Assembly (NCBI GenBank): GCA_023954045.1
Contig: JAMLIR010000001.1
Coordinates: 248,001-312,000, forward strand
Length of the DNA: 64,000 bases
Reading direction: 5' to 3'
Source of the DNA: Burkholderiaceae bacterium
GTDB lineage: Bacteria > Pseudomonadota > Gammaproteobacteria > Burkholderiales > Burkholderiaceae_E
Shown here: positions 28,173-37,192 of the stretch, piece after piece
Layout of the letters: each line of letters starts with the position of its first letter
How positions within the stretch are numbered: position 1 is the stretch's first letter
Program-made: the position numbers and the translations under genes
The notes under the pieces: generated by a model
Databases searched by the model: none
What the model was told of the DNA's origin: nothing
The model's input: only the letters and a program-made list of their open reading frames with translations

Positions 28173-29630
28173 CTATTGAGCCGGGAGACCGAAATAGATG
28201 CCCTTCGCCTGCTGGTAAAGACGCATGCCACTGACACCCTTCTCACGCCCGATCCCGCTTTCCTTGAAACCGCCAAACGGCGTCGCAATGGAGAGCTGCT
28301 TGTAAGTATTGACCCATACGGTTCCGGCCTCGAGCCGCCGTGCCACGCGCCAGGCCCTGCGATAGTCGGCTGTCCAGACTCCGGCGGCGAGCCCGTAAAC
28401 CGAATCATTGGCCTGCGCGATCAGATCGTCCTCCGAATCGAACGGAAGTACGCAAAGCACCGGACCGAATATCTCTTCCCGCGCAATCGCCGCACGGTTG
28501 TCGATGCCGTCGATTACTGTGGGCAGGTAGAAGGACCCCTTCGCGAGATCCGGCGCTTGCGGCGGCCCACCTCCGGTCAGGATTCTCGCCCCCTCGCTGC
28601 GCGCGCGTTCGACCATTGACGCGACCCGATCGCGGTGCGCAAACGTCGCAATCGGCCCCATCTGCGCGCCCGGTCGATCGGGAAGGTCGACGCGCAGCGT
28701 CCGCGCTGCCGCGACGACCGCCTGGACGACCCGATCGTAGATCGGGCGCTGCACGAACATGCGCGACCCCGCGACACAGGACTGCCCGGTGCCTTCGAAG
28801 ATTCCGCCGATGATCGCCGCAACCGCCGCGTCGAGATCAGCATCCTCGAACACGATATGCGGCGACTTGCCGCCCAGTTCGAGCGCGACTGGCATGAGTT
28901 TCGCTGCAGCGATCTCGGCGATCCGACGGCCACTTGCGGTACCTCCGGTGAACGACACCATTCCGACGCCCGGGTGCGCAACCAGCGCCCCACCGGCTGC
29001 GATTCCCGTGCCGGGCAGCACGTTCAGGATCCCCCGCGGAAGACCCGCTTCCAGGGCAATCCGACCAAGCTCGAGCGCGGGCGACGGCGTCACCTCCGAT
29101 GGCTTCAGGATGACCGCGTTGCCGGCGGCGAGGGCCGGTGCGACCTTCTGCGCCTCCATCGTCATCGGTGAATTCCACGGCGTTATCGCCGCCACCACTC
29201 CGAACGGTTCATGGATCGACATGGAGAGGTACTCGCCGCGCGACGGCGTCAGTTCCGACGACACCGTTTCGCATACCGACGCGTAGTAGCGGAAAGTCGC
29301 GGCCGCGCTCCTTACCTGCGCGACGCACTCGGACCAGACCTTGCCGTTCTCGACCATTTGAAGACGCGCAAACGTCTCGATGTTCGCCAGCATCGCGTCG
29401 CCGATGCGGTGCAGGATCGCGGCCCGCTGGTGTGGAAGCAGACGTGCCCAGACCGGATCAACCACCGCTCGTGCCGCCGCCTTCACGGCGACATCGACCT
29501 GACGGGGACCCGCGGCGCTCACCCGGTGGTTATCCTCGCCGTTGGCAGGGTTGACGGAGATTAGCGCGTCGGGCGTTGAAAGCCACTCGCCGTCGATCAG
29601 GAGTGGCCTCGCGGGTTGGGCTGCCGACAT
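28173..29630 (-). CDS. NAD(P)-dependent aldehyde dehydrogenase
   Basis: A 485-residue ALDH-superfamily enzyme with all catalytic residues: Asn153 (PWNSPM), Glu251 (LELGGKSPH) and nucleophile Cys285 (GQSCVAGSR). It oxidises an aldehyde to the acid in the cytoplasm. It lacks features of the CoA-acylating methylmalonate-semialdehyde class, so a free acid is the likely product. Third gene of operon I, 58 bp after the alpha/beta hydrolase. Confidence 0.93.
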   Translation of the reverse strand: MSAAQPARPLLIDGEWLSTPDALISVNPANGEDNHRVSAAGPRQVDVAVKAAARAVVDPVWARLLPHQRAAILHRIGDAMLANIETFARLQMVENGKVWSECVAQVRSAAATFRYYASVCETVSSELTPSRGEYLSMSIHEPFGVVAAITPWNSPMTMEAQKVAPALAAGNAVILKPSEVTPSPALELGRIALEAGLPRGILNVLPGTGIAAGGALVAHPGVGMVSFTGGTASGRRIAEIAAAKLMPVALELGGKSPHIVFEDADLDAAVAAIIGGIFEGTGQSCVAGSRMFVQRPIYDRVVQAVVAAARTLRVDLPDRPGAQMGPIATFAHRDRVASMVERARSEGARILTGGGPPQAPDLAKGSFYLPTVIDGIDNRAAIAREEIFGPVLCVLPFDSEDDLIAQANDSVYGLAAGVWTADYRRAWRVARRLEAGTVWVNTYKQLSIATPFGGFKESGIGREKGVSGMRLYQQAKGIYFGLPAQ

Positions 29631-29688
29631 CGATGATGCGTCCAGGGTGCGGGTGAGGAAAAGCGATCGAGCCGATCGTGGATCGGCG

Positions 29689-30540
29689 CTACGACGAGCG
29701 GATTTCTTCGAGGACAGGTAGCAGGTACTCCCGAAAACGCGCCGGGTTCTCGCTCATCGGAAAATGGCCCAACTCTCTCATGATCGTGACCTTCGCGCCC
29801 TCGATCGCTTCCGCAGTGCGCAGCGTGTCTTCCGGCGTGCACGAGAAGTCGTATTCACCCGTGAGAAGGTAAAGCGGACAGACGCCAGTGTCGATTCCGT
29901 CCAGCCTGCCGCGCAGATCCGCATCGACACGGTAGAAGTAAAGGTCACCGCGGAATACACCTGGTCCGCCCTGCATGTACTGCCAAAGGGTTTCGTTCCG
30001 ATACTGCGATGGACTCTGCGGGGCAACGAGGCCCGACACGAGGGCCGCGCAGACTTCACCTCCGTGAACGTCGGGCCGATGAAGCCAACTCGTGTCATAC
30101 CAGGGTTGCTGGAAGTCTGCCGCTTCGAGTCCGATCAGTGCGCGAAACTCGGCTCCGTGCGCGTGCGCCAACTGAAGCACGATGCGTCCCCCGATCGAGC
30201 AGCCCATGACGACAGGCCGCTCCAGCCCGAGTGCGCGGCAGAAGGCCCTGATCGTCTCCACATAGCGCTCGGTCGTCAGCCGGTATTCCTGCATCTGCCA
30301 GCCCACCGGGGGGTACGACTTGCCGTGCCAGGGCATGTCGAACGCAACAATCCGATAGTGAGCAGTGATCGCCTCGTCGCACATCAGATGCCTGAACTGT
30401 CTGCTGTCCGCACCGGCGGTATGCAGGCACACCAGCGGAATTCCGCTACCGGCTTCCTCGACATGAATGCGACACGATTCGCCGAGAACTTCCAGATTGA
30501 GATAGCGCCCGACGATCGGCTCGTACACCGGCGCAGTCAT
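29689..30540 (-). CDS. Alpha/beta hydrolase
   Basis: A 283-residue alpha/beta-fold hydrolase. The nucleophile elbow is GCSIGG (Ser115), the oxyanion region LHTAGADS, a candidate acid Asp in the TGEYDFSC stretch, and the catalytic His259 in ELGHFPMSENP. Possible roles are ester, lactone or carbon-carbon bond cleavage; nothing in the sequence decides. Its ATG overlaps the stop of the preceding small gene (ATGA), indicating that the two products act together. Confidence 0.88.
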   Translation of the reverse strand: MTAPVYEPIVGRYLNLEVLGESCRIHVEEAGSGIPLVCLHTAGADSRQFRHLMCDEAITAHYRIVAFDMPWHGKSYPPVGWQMQEYRLTTERYVETIRAFCRALGLERPVVMGCSIGGRIVLQLAHAHGAEFRALIGLEAADFQQPWYDTSWLHRPDVHGGEVCAALVSGLVAPQSPSQYRNETLWQYMQGGPGVFRGDLYFYRVDADLRGRLDGIDTGVCPLYLLTGEYDFSCTPEDTLRTAEAIEGAKVTIMRELGHFPMSENPARFREYLLPVLEEIRSS

Positions 30541-30962
30541 ACGAGCACCTCGCGCGGCATCACAAGCAGGTCCTTGAAATACTGGAGGCTCGACATGAAC
30601 GGATGCAGGTTGCCCTCGACCCGGAGGTCACCATGCTTCGTCAAGGCGAACAGATCGTGACGCCCGGGCTCAGGGATTGCGCGCCAGAGCGACACCCACG
30701 CGCACGCGGGACCGCGCACGCAGAAATCCCATGAGCACAACAGAGGCAGTTCCGCGTGCACTTTGAGGACACCCTCGCGAACCTCCACGAGGATCTGTGC
30801 GTCACCGATGCCGACCAGCATCCGCGCAGACGTCCACAGGCCGCGGCGGGTCAGGTCGCGCAATGCCGGCGAGTCGGATTCGAGAGAGGTGAGAAACAGC
30901 GCCGCCAATTCTTCGTCGGTGGCTGGCAATTCAGGACCCGGCTTCGAAGAGATCATGGCCAT
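30537..30962 (-). CDS. Small SCP2-like protein, first gene of operon I
   Basis: A 141-residue protein without signal peptide or membrane segment. The pattern of a hydrophobic beta core, an aromatic segment (CAWVSLWRAIPEPGRHD) and a helix-rich end suggests an SCP2 sterol-carrier-like lipid-binding fold, but similarity is weak and the call is an inference. It is coupled by a 4-bp overlap to the alpha/beta hydrolase. ATG 30962 follows a promoter and palindromic operator at 30986-31046; a second ATG two codons later is equally possible. Confidence 0.6.
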   Translation of the reverse strand: MAMISSKPGPELPATDEELAALFLTSLESDSPALRDLTRRGLWTSARMLVGIGDAQILVEVREGVLKVHAELPLLCSWDFCVRGPACAWVSLWRAIPEPGRHDLFALTKHGDLRVEGNLHPFMSSLQYFKDLLVMPREVLV

Positions 30963-30985
30963 CGTCTCATTGCGTTCTCTCCCAC

Positions 30986-30999
30986 AGAACGATAGTTCT
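30986..30999 (-). promoter_or_regulatory. Palindromic operator of operon I
   Basis: AGAAC-TATC-GTTCT, a perfect 5+5 inverted repeat on the minus strand, 16 bp after the -10 box and 24 bp before the first ATG. This downstream position suits a repressor. The core GAAC-N4-GTTC recurs in the promoter region at 49748-49759. An IclR-type regulator is the likely ligand. Confidence 0.6.
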
Positions 31000-31015
31000 C
31001 TTTTTTGGGTCGGCG

Positions 31016-31046
31016 ATTATACGACCCGTGCAGTTCGTTGCGTCAA
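31016..31046 (-). promoter_or_regulatory. Sigma-70 promoter of operon I
   Basis: Minus-strand -35 TTGACG (31046-31041), 19-bp spacer and a perfect -10 TATAAT (31021-31016). It lies just after the carboxylase alpha-subunit stop, so operon I has its own start and need not depend on readthrough from operon II. The spacer is two bases longer than ideal. Confidence 0.65.
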
Positions 31047-31066
31047 CTTCTGCGCACCGCCTCGTG

Positions 31067-33052
31067 TCATCGGACTTCGAGCAGTACCAGGGCCTGACCG
31101 CCGCTCACGCTGTCGCCCACATCGACCATGACCTGTTCGACGATGCCGTCGCATTGAGCGACCACCGGGTTCTCCATCTTCATCGCTTCCACGACGGCAA
31201 GCACCGCGCCGCGCTCGACCCTGTCTCCGGGACCAACGTTGATCAGTGCGACACTCCCGGCCATCGGCGCGGTCGCCACGCGTTCACCGTCACTCGGCAC
31301 CGACTCGTCGAGGTTGGTCTCCAACCGGACTCGCTGACCCGCAATGACCAACTCGACGGCACCCGGCACTTCGAGCGCAGACCAAGGCATTGCGTCAACC
31401 GTTCCTCCCCACACCCCGTCGCGGGCCTCGATGGTGACGTCGCAGATCAGGCCATCTTCCTCGCCGACTGCAATGCGCGCCGACGCGCGGCCGATCGCCA
31501 GCAGTCTCGCGCTAGCCCAATGTTCTCCCTGCCGGAGGGCGATTCGCCCGAACGGCGCCCCAGGGTCGAGTCGTGCACGGTCCAGGATCCCGGTCGGAGT
31601 GGTCGATTCCCAGGGCGAGCACCCCGCCGTCCCGGTCACCGTCCGCGCCCTGCCAACGGACCACAGCGCCGCAACGCACGCAATTGCCTTTGAGCCATAC
31701 CCGGAGTCGTCGAGGAATCGATCGAGATTCGCGTCGATGTATCGAGTACTGACCTGCCCCTCGACGACTCCGCGATCGGCCAGCAATCTGTCGAGGAATC
31801 CGACATTCGTCGTCAGGCCGAGCAACCCCGTGTGTTGCAGTCCGCTTCGCATTGCCTGCATGGCCTGCCGCCGATCAGGTGCCCGGGCGATCAACTTGGC
31901 GACCATCGGGTCATAGTGTGGCGACACATCTTCCCCGTCGCGCAGCGCGGTCTCGATGCGCAAGTGCGCGGGCCAGATCACGCGCCGCACCCGGCCCGGG
32001 GTCGGCTGGAAATTCTTCGAAGGATCCTCCGCGTAGACCCTGCACTCGACCGCATGCCCGCTCGCAACGATCTCGTGCTGCTTCAGCGGAATCGGCTCAC
32101 CATCGGCTACGCGCAGTTGCCACTCGACCAGATCGATGCCGGTAATCTCTTCGGTGACCGGGTGTTCGACCTGCAGACGTGTATTGACTTCGAGGAAATA
32201 GAACGAACCATCGACGCCGACAATGAACTCGAACGTCCCGGCATTGCGGTATCCGATCGCGCGCGCGCCGCGCACCGCCGCCGACAACAGTTGCTCGCGG
32301 ATGCGCTGGTCCAGGTTCGCGGCCGGGGCCTCTTCGACGATCTTCTGGTGGCGCCGCTGCAGCGAGCATTCGCGCTCGAACACGTGTACCACGTTGCCGT
32401 GGGAATCACCGAAGATCTGTACTTCGATGTGTCGCGGGTCCTGCACCAGGCGCTCGACGAGCAGGCGGCCGTCGGCGAACGACGAACGAGCCAATCGGAT
32501 CGCTGATTCCGCTGCCGCCGACAGACCGTCCCAGGCCGTGACGACCTGCATGCCCTTGCCACCCCCGCCAGCCGCCGGTTTCAACAGTGCCGGCAGCCCG
32601 ACCGACTTCGCCATCTTCACAACGCGCGACGGATCGTCGCTGGCTTCGGTCGACCCCGGAATGACCGGCACGCCCGCCTCGCTCATGAGCGCCTTGGCCC
32701 GCCCTTTGTCTCCCATCGCCGCAATCGTCTGCGCGTCGGGGCCGACGAAGACCATGCCTGCATCGACGACCGCGGCGGCGAAGGCCGCATTCTCAGACAG
32801 AAATCCGTAGCCCGGATGCACCGCGTCGCAGCCAGTCTTCCTTGCCGCATCGAGCAATCGCTCGATGCTCAGGTAGCTCTCGCTCGCCGCAGTCGGCCCC
32901 ACGCAGACGCTGCTGACCGCCCCTTCACGGTAGCTCGCCCCGGCGTCCGCCTCCGAATGGACAGTGACGTACTCGATACCCATCCGACGGCAGGTTCGCG
33001 CAATTCGTCCGGCGATCTCCCCTCGGTTCGCTATCAACAGGCGGGCGATCAT
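31067..33052 (-). CDS. Biotin-dependent acyl-CoA carboxylase, biotin carboxylase/BCCP subunit
   Basis: A 661-residue alpha subunit: ATP-grasp biotin carboxylase domain at about 1-445 (GGGGKGMQVV, EVNTRLQVEHPVTEEITG), a linker domain, and a biotinyl domain whose biotinylated Lys625 lies in VEAMKMENP. It carboxylates its own biotin with bicarbonate and ATP and hands the CO2 to the beta subunit encoded 3 bp upstream. The partner AtuA genes point to a geranyl-CoA-like or 3-methylcrotonyl-CoA-like substrate (AtuF/LiuD type). It is the last gene of operon II. Confidence 0.93.
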   Translation of the reverse strand: MIARLLIANRGEIAGRIARTCRRMGIEYVTVHSEADAGASYREGAVSSVCVGPTAASESYLSIERLLDAARKTGCDAVHPGYGFLSENAAFAAAVVDAGMVFVGPDAQTIAAMGDKGRAKALMSEAGVPVIPGSTEASDDPSRVVKMAKSVGLPALLKPAAGGGGKGMQVVTAWDGLSAAAESAIRLARSSFADGRLLVERLVQDPRHIEVQIFGDSHGNVVHVFERECSLQRRHQKIVEEAPAANLDQRIREQLLSAAVRGARAIGYRNAGTFEFIVGVDGSFYFLEVNTRLQVEHPVTEEITGIDLVEWQLRVADGEPIPLKQHEIVASGHAVECRVYAEDPSKNFQPTPGRVRRVIWPAHLRIETALRDGEDVSPHYDPMVAKLIARAPDRRQAMQAMRSGLQHTGLLGLTTNVGFLDRLLADRGVVEGQVSTRYIDANLDRFLDDSGYGSKAIACVAALWSVGRARTVTGTAGCSPWESTTPTGILDRARLDPGAPFGRIALRQGEHWASARLLAIGRASARIAVGEEDGLICDVTIEARDGVWGGTVDAMPWSALEVPGAVELVIAGQRVRLETNLDESVPSDGERVATAPMAGSVALINVGPGDRVERGAVLAVVEAMKMENPVVAQCDGIVEQVMVDVGDSVSGGQALVLLEVR

Positions 33053-33055
33053 CTA

Positions 33056-34663
33056 CTACATCCTGAATACGCCAAAGCGCGTGTCCTCGTGTGGAGCACC
33101 CGCCGCCAGCGCCAGTCCCAGCGTCAACCAGTTGCGCGTCTCGGCAGGCTCGATTACGGCGTCGATCCATAGCCGCGAGGCCGCGTGCACCGGATTGCTG
33201 GCACGCTCGTAGGTCTCGCGCACCGGCTGCTTGAACGCTTCGATCTCTTCCGGACTCATCGTCAGCCCCCTGCGCTCCATCTGCGCCTGCCGAACGAGCG
33301 CCAGCACCGTCGCAGCCTGCTCGCCACCCATCACCGACGTGCGCGCGTTGGGCCACATCGCCATCAGACGGGGGCCGAACGCGCGGCCGCACATCGCGAA
33401 GTTGCCTGCGCCATAGCTGCCGCCGATGATGACGCTGAACTTGGGCACGCGTGCGCACGACACCGCGGCGACCATCTTCGCGCCATGCCGCGCGATGCCC
33501 CCCGCCTCGTAGGCCTCGCCGACCATGAATCCACTGATGTTGTGCAGGAACAGCAGTGGAATACGGCGCTGCGCACAAATCTCGATGAAGTTGGCTGCCT
33601 TCTGCGCGCTCTCGGAGAACAACACGCCATCGTTCATCACCACACCGACCGGCCAGCCATTGATTGCGCCCGTGCCACAGATCACGGTCGGCCCGTAACG
33701 CGCCCGGAACTCGATCATCCGGCTGCCATCGAGCAAGCGCGCGAGTATCTCGCGTGCCGGAAGCGGCTCGCGCGGATTGGCGCTGATGATGCCCGGGATA
33801 TCCGATGAGTCATACAGTGGCGGCTGCGGTGGCGTCGGCGGCGACGGCAACGGGTGCGTGGCCGATCGCGCAACGATTTCACGCACCAGCGCCAGCGCGT
33901 GATAGTCGTCGTGAGCAAAATGGTCCGCAACTGCACTCGAACGGGTGTGAACGTCCGCCCCGCCAAGCCTCTGGGCATCGACCACCTCGCCGGTTGCCGC
34001 TTGCACAAGTTGCGGTCCGCCCAGGTAGATGGTGCCGGTATCGCGGACGATGACCGTCTCGTCGCTCATGGCCGGGATGTACGCACCGCCTGCGGTGCAC
34101 TGGCCCATCACCGCGGAGATCTGCGGCAAACCCATCGCCGACAGTTCGGCGATATTGCGGAAGATCCGTCCGAAGTGGTGCTCGTCGGGGAACAAGTCCT
34201 CCTGCAACGGCAGAAACGCGCCACCCGAGTCCACGAGGTAGATGCATGGCAGACCGTTCTCGCGCGCCACCTGCTGGGCACGGACGTGCTTCTTCACCGT
34301 CAGGGGATAGTAGGTTCCCCCCTTCACGGTCGCGTCGTTGGCGACGATCGCGCAAGCGCGTCCCTCGACCATGCCGATGCCGGCGACGATACCCGCCGAA
34401 GCGACCGCATCTTCCTTTCGCGATTCGTATCCGGCCAACTGACCGATCTCGAGAAACGGTGTCGCAGGATCGAGCAGGTGCGAAATGCGCTCGCGCGCGG
34501 GCAGCTTGCCTCGGGACCGGTGCAGCTTCAGCGCCTCGGTTCCTCCCCCCGCAAGCGTGGCTGCGCGCGCCGCCTCGACCGCAGCGCGGTGGACCGCAAA
34601 TGCCTCGAGGTTCCGTCGGAAGGCGGCGCCGTTGCGGTCGATACGGGACGTGAAGACGGTCAT
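33056..34663 (-). CDS. Acyl-CoA carboxylase, carboxyltransferase (beta) subunit
   Basis: A 535-residue carboxyltransferase with two crotonase-like halves: N-terminal CoA-side motifs (DSGGAFLPLQEDLFPDE, CTAGGAYIPAMSDE) and C-terminal biotin-side motifs (FLHNISGFMVGEAYEAGGIA, GGSYGAGNFAMCGRAF). This pattern is that of methylcrotonyl-CoA or geranyl-CoA carboxylase (LiuB/AtuC), which carboxylate a gamma-methyl group of beta-methyl enoyl-CoAs. I start at ATG 34663 (MTVFTSRIDR); the frame upstream is not homologous. Tightly packed with the alpha subunit and the small AtuA-like gene. Confidence 0.92.
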   Translation of the reverse strand: MTVFTSRIDRNGAAFRRNLEAFAVHRAAVEAARAATLAGGGTEALKLHRSRGKLPARERISHLLDPATPFLEIGQLAGYESRKEDAVASAGIVAGIGMVEGRACAIVANDATVKGGTYYPLTVKKHVRAQQVARENGLPCIYLVDSGGAFLPLQEDLFPDEHHFGRIFRNIAELSAMGLPQISAVMGQCTAGGAYIPAMSDETVIVRDTGTIYLGGPQLVQAATGEVVDAQRLGGADVHTRSSAVADHFAHDDYHALALVREIVARSATHPLPSPPTPPQPPLYDSSDIPGIISANPREPLPAREILARLLDGSRMIEFRARYGPTVICGTGAINGWPVGVVMNDGVLFSESAQKAANFIEICAQRRIPLLFLHNISGFMVGEAYEAGGIARHGAKMVAAVSCARVPKFSVIIGGSYGAGNFAMCGRAFGPRLMAMWPNARTSVMGGEQAATVLALVRQAQMERRGLTMSPEEIEAFKQPVRETYERASNPVHAASRLWIDAVIEPAETRNWLTLGLALAAGAPHEDTRFGVFRM

Positions 34664-34676
34664 CGCATCGATCGCC

Positions 34677-34991
34677 TCAACCAGCGACCTTGACGGGCAG
34701 GCGCAAGATTGCGTTACCGAGCGACTTGCCAGTCTGGTCCAGACGCAGCGTTCGCGTCGCACCGCCGCCGAGGCCATGGTTCAGCACCACGACCACCGCA
34801 TGAATGTTGTCCATCCTGTAGATGTCGACGGGCCCCTTGAGCCAATCCCCGAACAGTTTCCGGACCGATTGCTCGTCGACGCTATCCACGATCGACCGAT
34901 AGTCCCCCGGAGTGCGGGCAATGACGCCTACAGTCACCGTATCGCCTTTGTCGCCAGACCGAACGTATGCGACATCGCGGAGCAGGCGCAT
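34677..34991 (-). CDS. AtuA small domain (ferredoxin-fold) protein
   Basis: A 104-residue protein carrying the motif YVRSGDKGDTVTVGVIAR, the landmark of the C-terminal domain that in classical AtuA proteins is fused to the DUF1446 part. Here it is encoded separately, 2 bp after the large subunit. AtuA-type proteins are essential for acyclic terpene or isoprenoid acid use and are found with geranyl-CoA carboxylase and a hydratase, but the reaction is not established. ATG 34991 chosen because the conserved sequence starts there. Confidence 0.85.
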   Translation of the reverse strand: MRLLRDVAYVRSGDKGDTVTVGVIARTPGDYRSIVDSVDEQSVRKLFGDWLKGPVDIYRMDNIHAVVVVLNHGLGGGATRTLRLDQTGKSLGNAILRLPVKVAG

Positions 34992-34993
34992 GC

Positions 34994-36358
34994 TCAGACC
35001 TCCAGGATTTCGACGTTTTGCGAGATCAACTCGCGCGGCACGAGGGTCGGCCAGACCGCCACCACAGGCCTCGCTTTCATCGGCGTGCCGAATGACGTGC
35101 CGCCCGGTCCCATGATCCACAGATGCGAACACGCCCTGCGCACCTTGTCCGCTTCCTCGCGGCTGGCCGTGTGGACTGCTACACGCAGACCCACTTCGTT
35201 CGGCTCCCCGATGGGCTCTGGCGCGGCCGGACCATGGAGCATATTCACGCCGACGAAGTCGAACTGGATCGCATCGGCACGCAGGCCCATCCGCTCGAAT
35301 CGTTCGCCAAGCGTCTCCTTTGCCTTACGAGCCCTCGCAAGCGCATCAGGCCACGGAAAGAACAGCATCCCTTCGCCGATCCAGCCGTCCTGGTATCCGA
35401 TCACGAGCTTCAGGGTGTCCGGCCGCCGGCGCCCCCCCATTCGATCGACCCGAACACGGTCCGGTCCGACCTCCTCGAGCCGAAGGCGCGTGAAATCCGC
35501 GATGCCGTCCGGCATGAGGTAATTCGCAGGGTCGTGGATCTCGTAGACCAGGTGCTCCTTGACCGTAAAAGGATCGACGCGCCCGCCTGTTCCTCGCAGC
35601 TTGGTGATTACCGCAGTCGCGTCGCGCCCGAACTCGACGATCGGGAAACCCACGCGCCCCATATGAGGCATCTCGGCGAATCGCGACGACATGCCGCCGG
35701 TGCAGGCTGCAGCGCACTCGACGATATGCCCGACCGTGATCGCCGCGGCAATGCTGTCCGGATCGGTGCCATCGTGCGTCCAACCGAACTCATGCATGAT
35801 CGGCCCGACGTAGAGCGCGTTGTCCGAGACGCGTCCGGCAATCACCACATGGGCATCGCACCGCAGCGCTTCGATGATTCCGGTACTGTCCGTGTACGCA
35901 TTCGCGGCGACGACCCGCTTGCGTATCGCCGCGAAGTCGCTTTCACCGGTCTCCATGTTCGCGAGCGGAACGCCGTCAGCGACGAATCGATCGAGTCGGT
36001 CGAGAACGTCGTCGCCTTCGACGAGGGCCACCCTCGTTCCCGTGAGCCCGAGTTCTCGCGCCAGATCGCGAATTCGCGCAGCACCCGCACGCGGATTCGC
36101 ACCCCCGCCGTTGCAGATCAGGCGTGCGCCATGCTTGCGCGCCAGCGGAAGCAGCGCGTTCATGTGCGGCACCAGGTCCGGCACAAAGCCTTCATCGGGA
36201 GCCTTGAGCCTCTGTCGCTGCAGCAGCGCCATCGTGAGTTCGGCGAGATAGTCCATGCACAGGTAGTCGAGATCGCCTTCCCTGAGCAGTTCCTCGGCCG
36301 GATCGAGCGCATCGCCCCAGAACCCCGAGCCGGAGCCAAGTCGAACAATGGATTTCAT
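34994..36358 (-). CDS. AtuA large domain (DUF1446) protein
   Basis: A 454-residue protein with the DUF1446/AtuA signature: RLGSGSGFWGDA at the N-terminus, DYLCMDYLAELTMALLQ, NGGGANPRAGA, and VIAGRVSDNALYVGP. In Pseudomonas the same sequence with the small domain forms one protein of the acyclic terpene utilisation cluster. Here the two domains are adjacent genes 2 bp apart. I start at ATG 36358 (MKSIVRLGSG), with AGGAA upstream, rather than 11 codons earlier. It probably works on the acyl-CoA intermediates made by the linked carboxylase. Confidence 0.88.
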   Translation of the reverse strand: MKSIVRLGSGSGFWGDALDPAEELLREGDLDYLCMDYLAELTMALLQRQRLKAPDEGFVPDLVPHMNALLPLARKHGARLICNGGGANPRAGAARIRDLARELGLTGTRVALVEGDDVLDRLDRFVADGVPLANMETGESDFAAIRKRVVAANAYTDSTGIIEALRCDAHVVIAGRVSDNALYVGPIMHEFGWTHDGTDPDSIAAAITVGHIVECAAACTGGMSSRFAEMPHMGRVGFPIVEFGRDATAVITKLRGTGGRVDPFTVKEHLVYEIHDPANYLMPDGIADFTRLRLEEVGPDRVRVDRMGGRRRPDTLKLVIGYQDGWIGEGMLFFPWPDALARARKAKETLGERFERMGLRADAIQFDFVGVNMLHGPAAPEPIGEPNEVGLRVAVHTASREEADKVRRACSHLWIMGPGGTSFGTPMKARPVVAVWPTLVPRELISQNVEILEV

Positions 36359-36397
36359 TTGCAATTCCTGCGTCCCGCGGGCCATCCCCAAGAAGGC

Positions 36398-37180
36398 TCA
36401 GTTGTTCTCACCCCGTGGCGCCAGGAAGGCTGCCAGCCGCTGCTTGTGCCCTTCCGAACGGAACGCGAAGCTCTGCAGGTAGGCCTCGTACTCGAGGCTC
36501 GCCGCCAGACCAGCCTCCGGAGATCGGCGCAGCGCCATCTTCGTGATCGTTGTCGCGCGCCGCGACTGGGCCGAAATCGAGCGCGCAATGCGCAGAGCCT
36601 CTTCGCGGAGCCGGTCGGCAGGCACCGCCGCGACGAACAGACCGAGCTCGACGCCGAGTCGGGCATCGACCTGCGCGCCCGTGAGCATCAGGTGGTTCGC
36701 TCGCGCAGCACCGACGTGGCGCTGCAACAGGTACGGCGCCCCCATGTCCGCGCCCGACAAGCCGATTCGCCCGAAGGCGAAATGATAGGCACCTTGCTCG
36801 GAGGCCAGCGCGAAATCGCAGGCCAGCGCAAGGCAGGCGCCCCCTCCGATCGCCGGACCATTGACCGCTGCGATGATCGGCCGCTCGAAGTAGTAAAGCC
36901 GCGAGATCAGCGTGTTGTACCCGCGAATCAGCTCGAACTCCCACTCCGGGTCCGACTGCTCCACGTTCATGATCTCCTTGAGGTCGCCGCCACCACCGAA
37001 CACTGGCCCGGCACCGGTGAGTATCGCAACCGACACGTCCGGATCGCGCTCGACCCGATCGAGTGCCGAGAGCATACTCGCCGCGAAGGTCACGCCTTGC
37101 GCGTTGCGCTTCTCCGGCCGATTCAAGACGATCCAGGCGATCTGACCGTCCTTTTCGATTACGACTTCGTCGCGTGCCAT
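36398..37180 (-). CDS. Crotonase-superfamily protein (enoyl-CoA isomerase/hydratase-like)
   Basis: A 260-residue crotonase. The oxyanion loop FGGGGDLKEI and CoA pocket NGPAIGGGACLALACD are clear. Neither hydratase glutamate is present: they are replaced by Cys (GGGACL) and Arg (FGRIGLSGADMG). The Asp in SGADMG matches the acid found in dienoyl-CoA-isomerase-type members, so double-bond isomerisation is a fair alternative to hydration. ATG 37180 is chosen because GGAG lies nine bases upstream; a TTG three codons earlier lacks such a site. It follows the acyl-CoA dehydrogenase by 12 bp. Confidence 0.85.
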   Translation of the reverse strand: MARDEVVIEKDGQIAWIVLNRPEKRNAQGVTFAASMLSALDRVERDPDVSVAILTGAGPVFGGGGDLKEIMNVEQSDPEWEFELIRGYNTLISRLYYFERPIIAAVNGPAIGGGACLALACDFALASEQGAYHFAFGRIGLSGADMGAPYLLQRHVGAARANHLMLTGAQVDARLGVELGLFVAAVPADRLREEALRIARSISAQSRRATTITKMALRRSPEAGLAASLEYEAYLQSFAFRSEGHKQRLAAFLAPRGENN

Positions 37181-37192
37181 CGTGAACAACTC

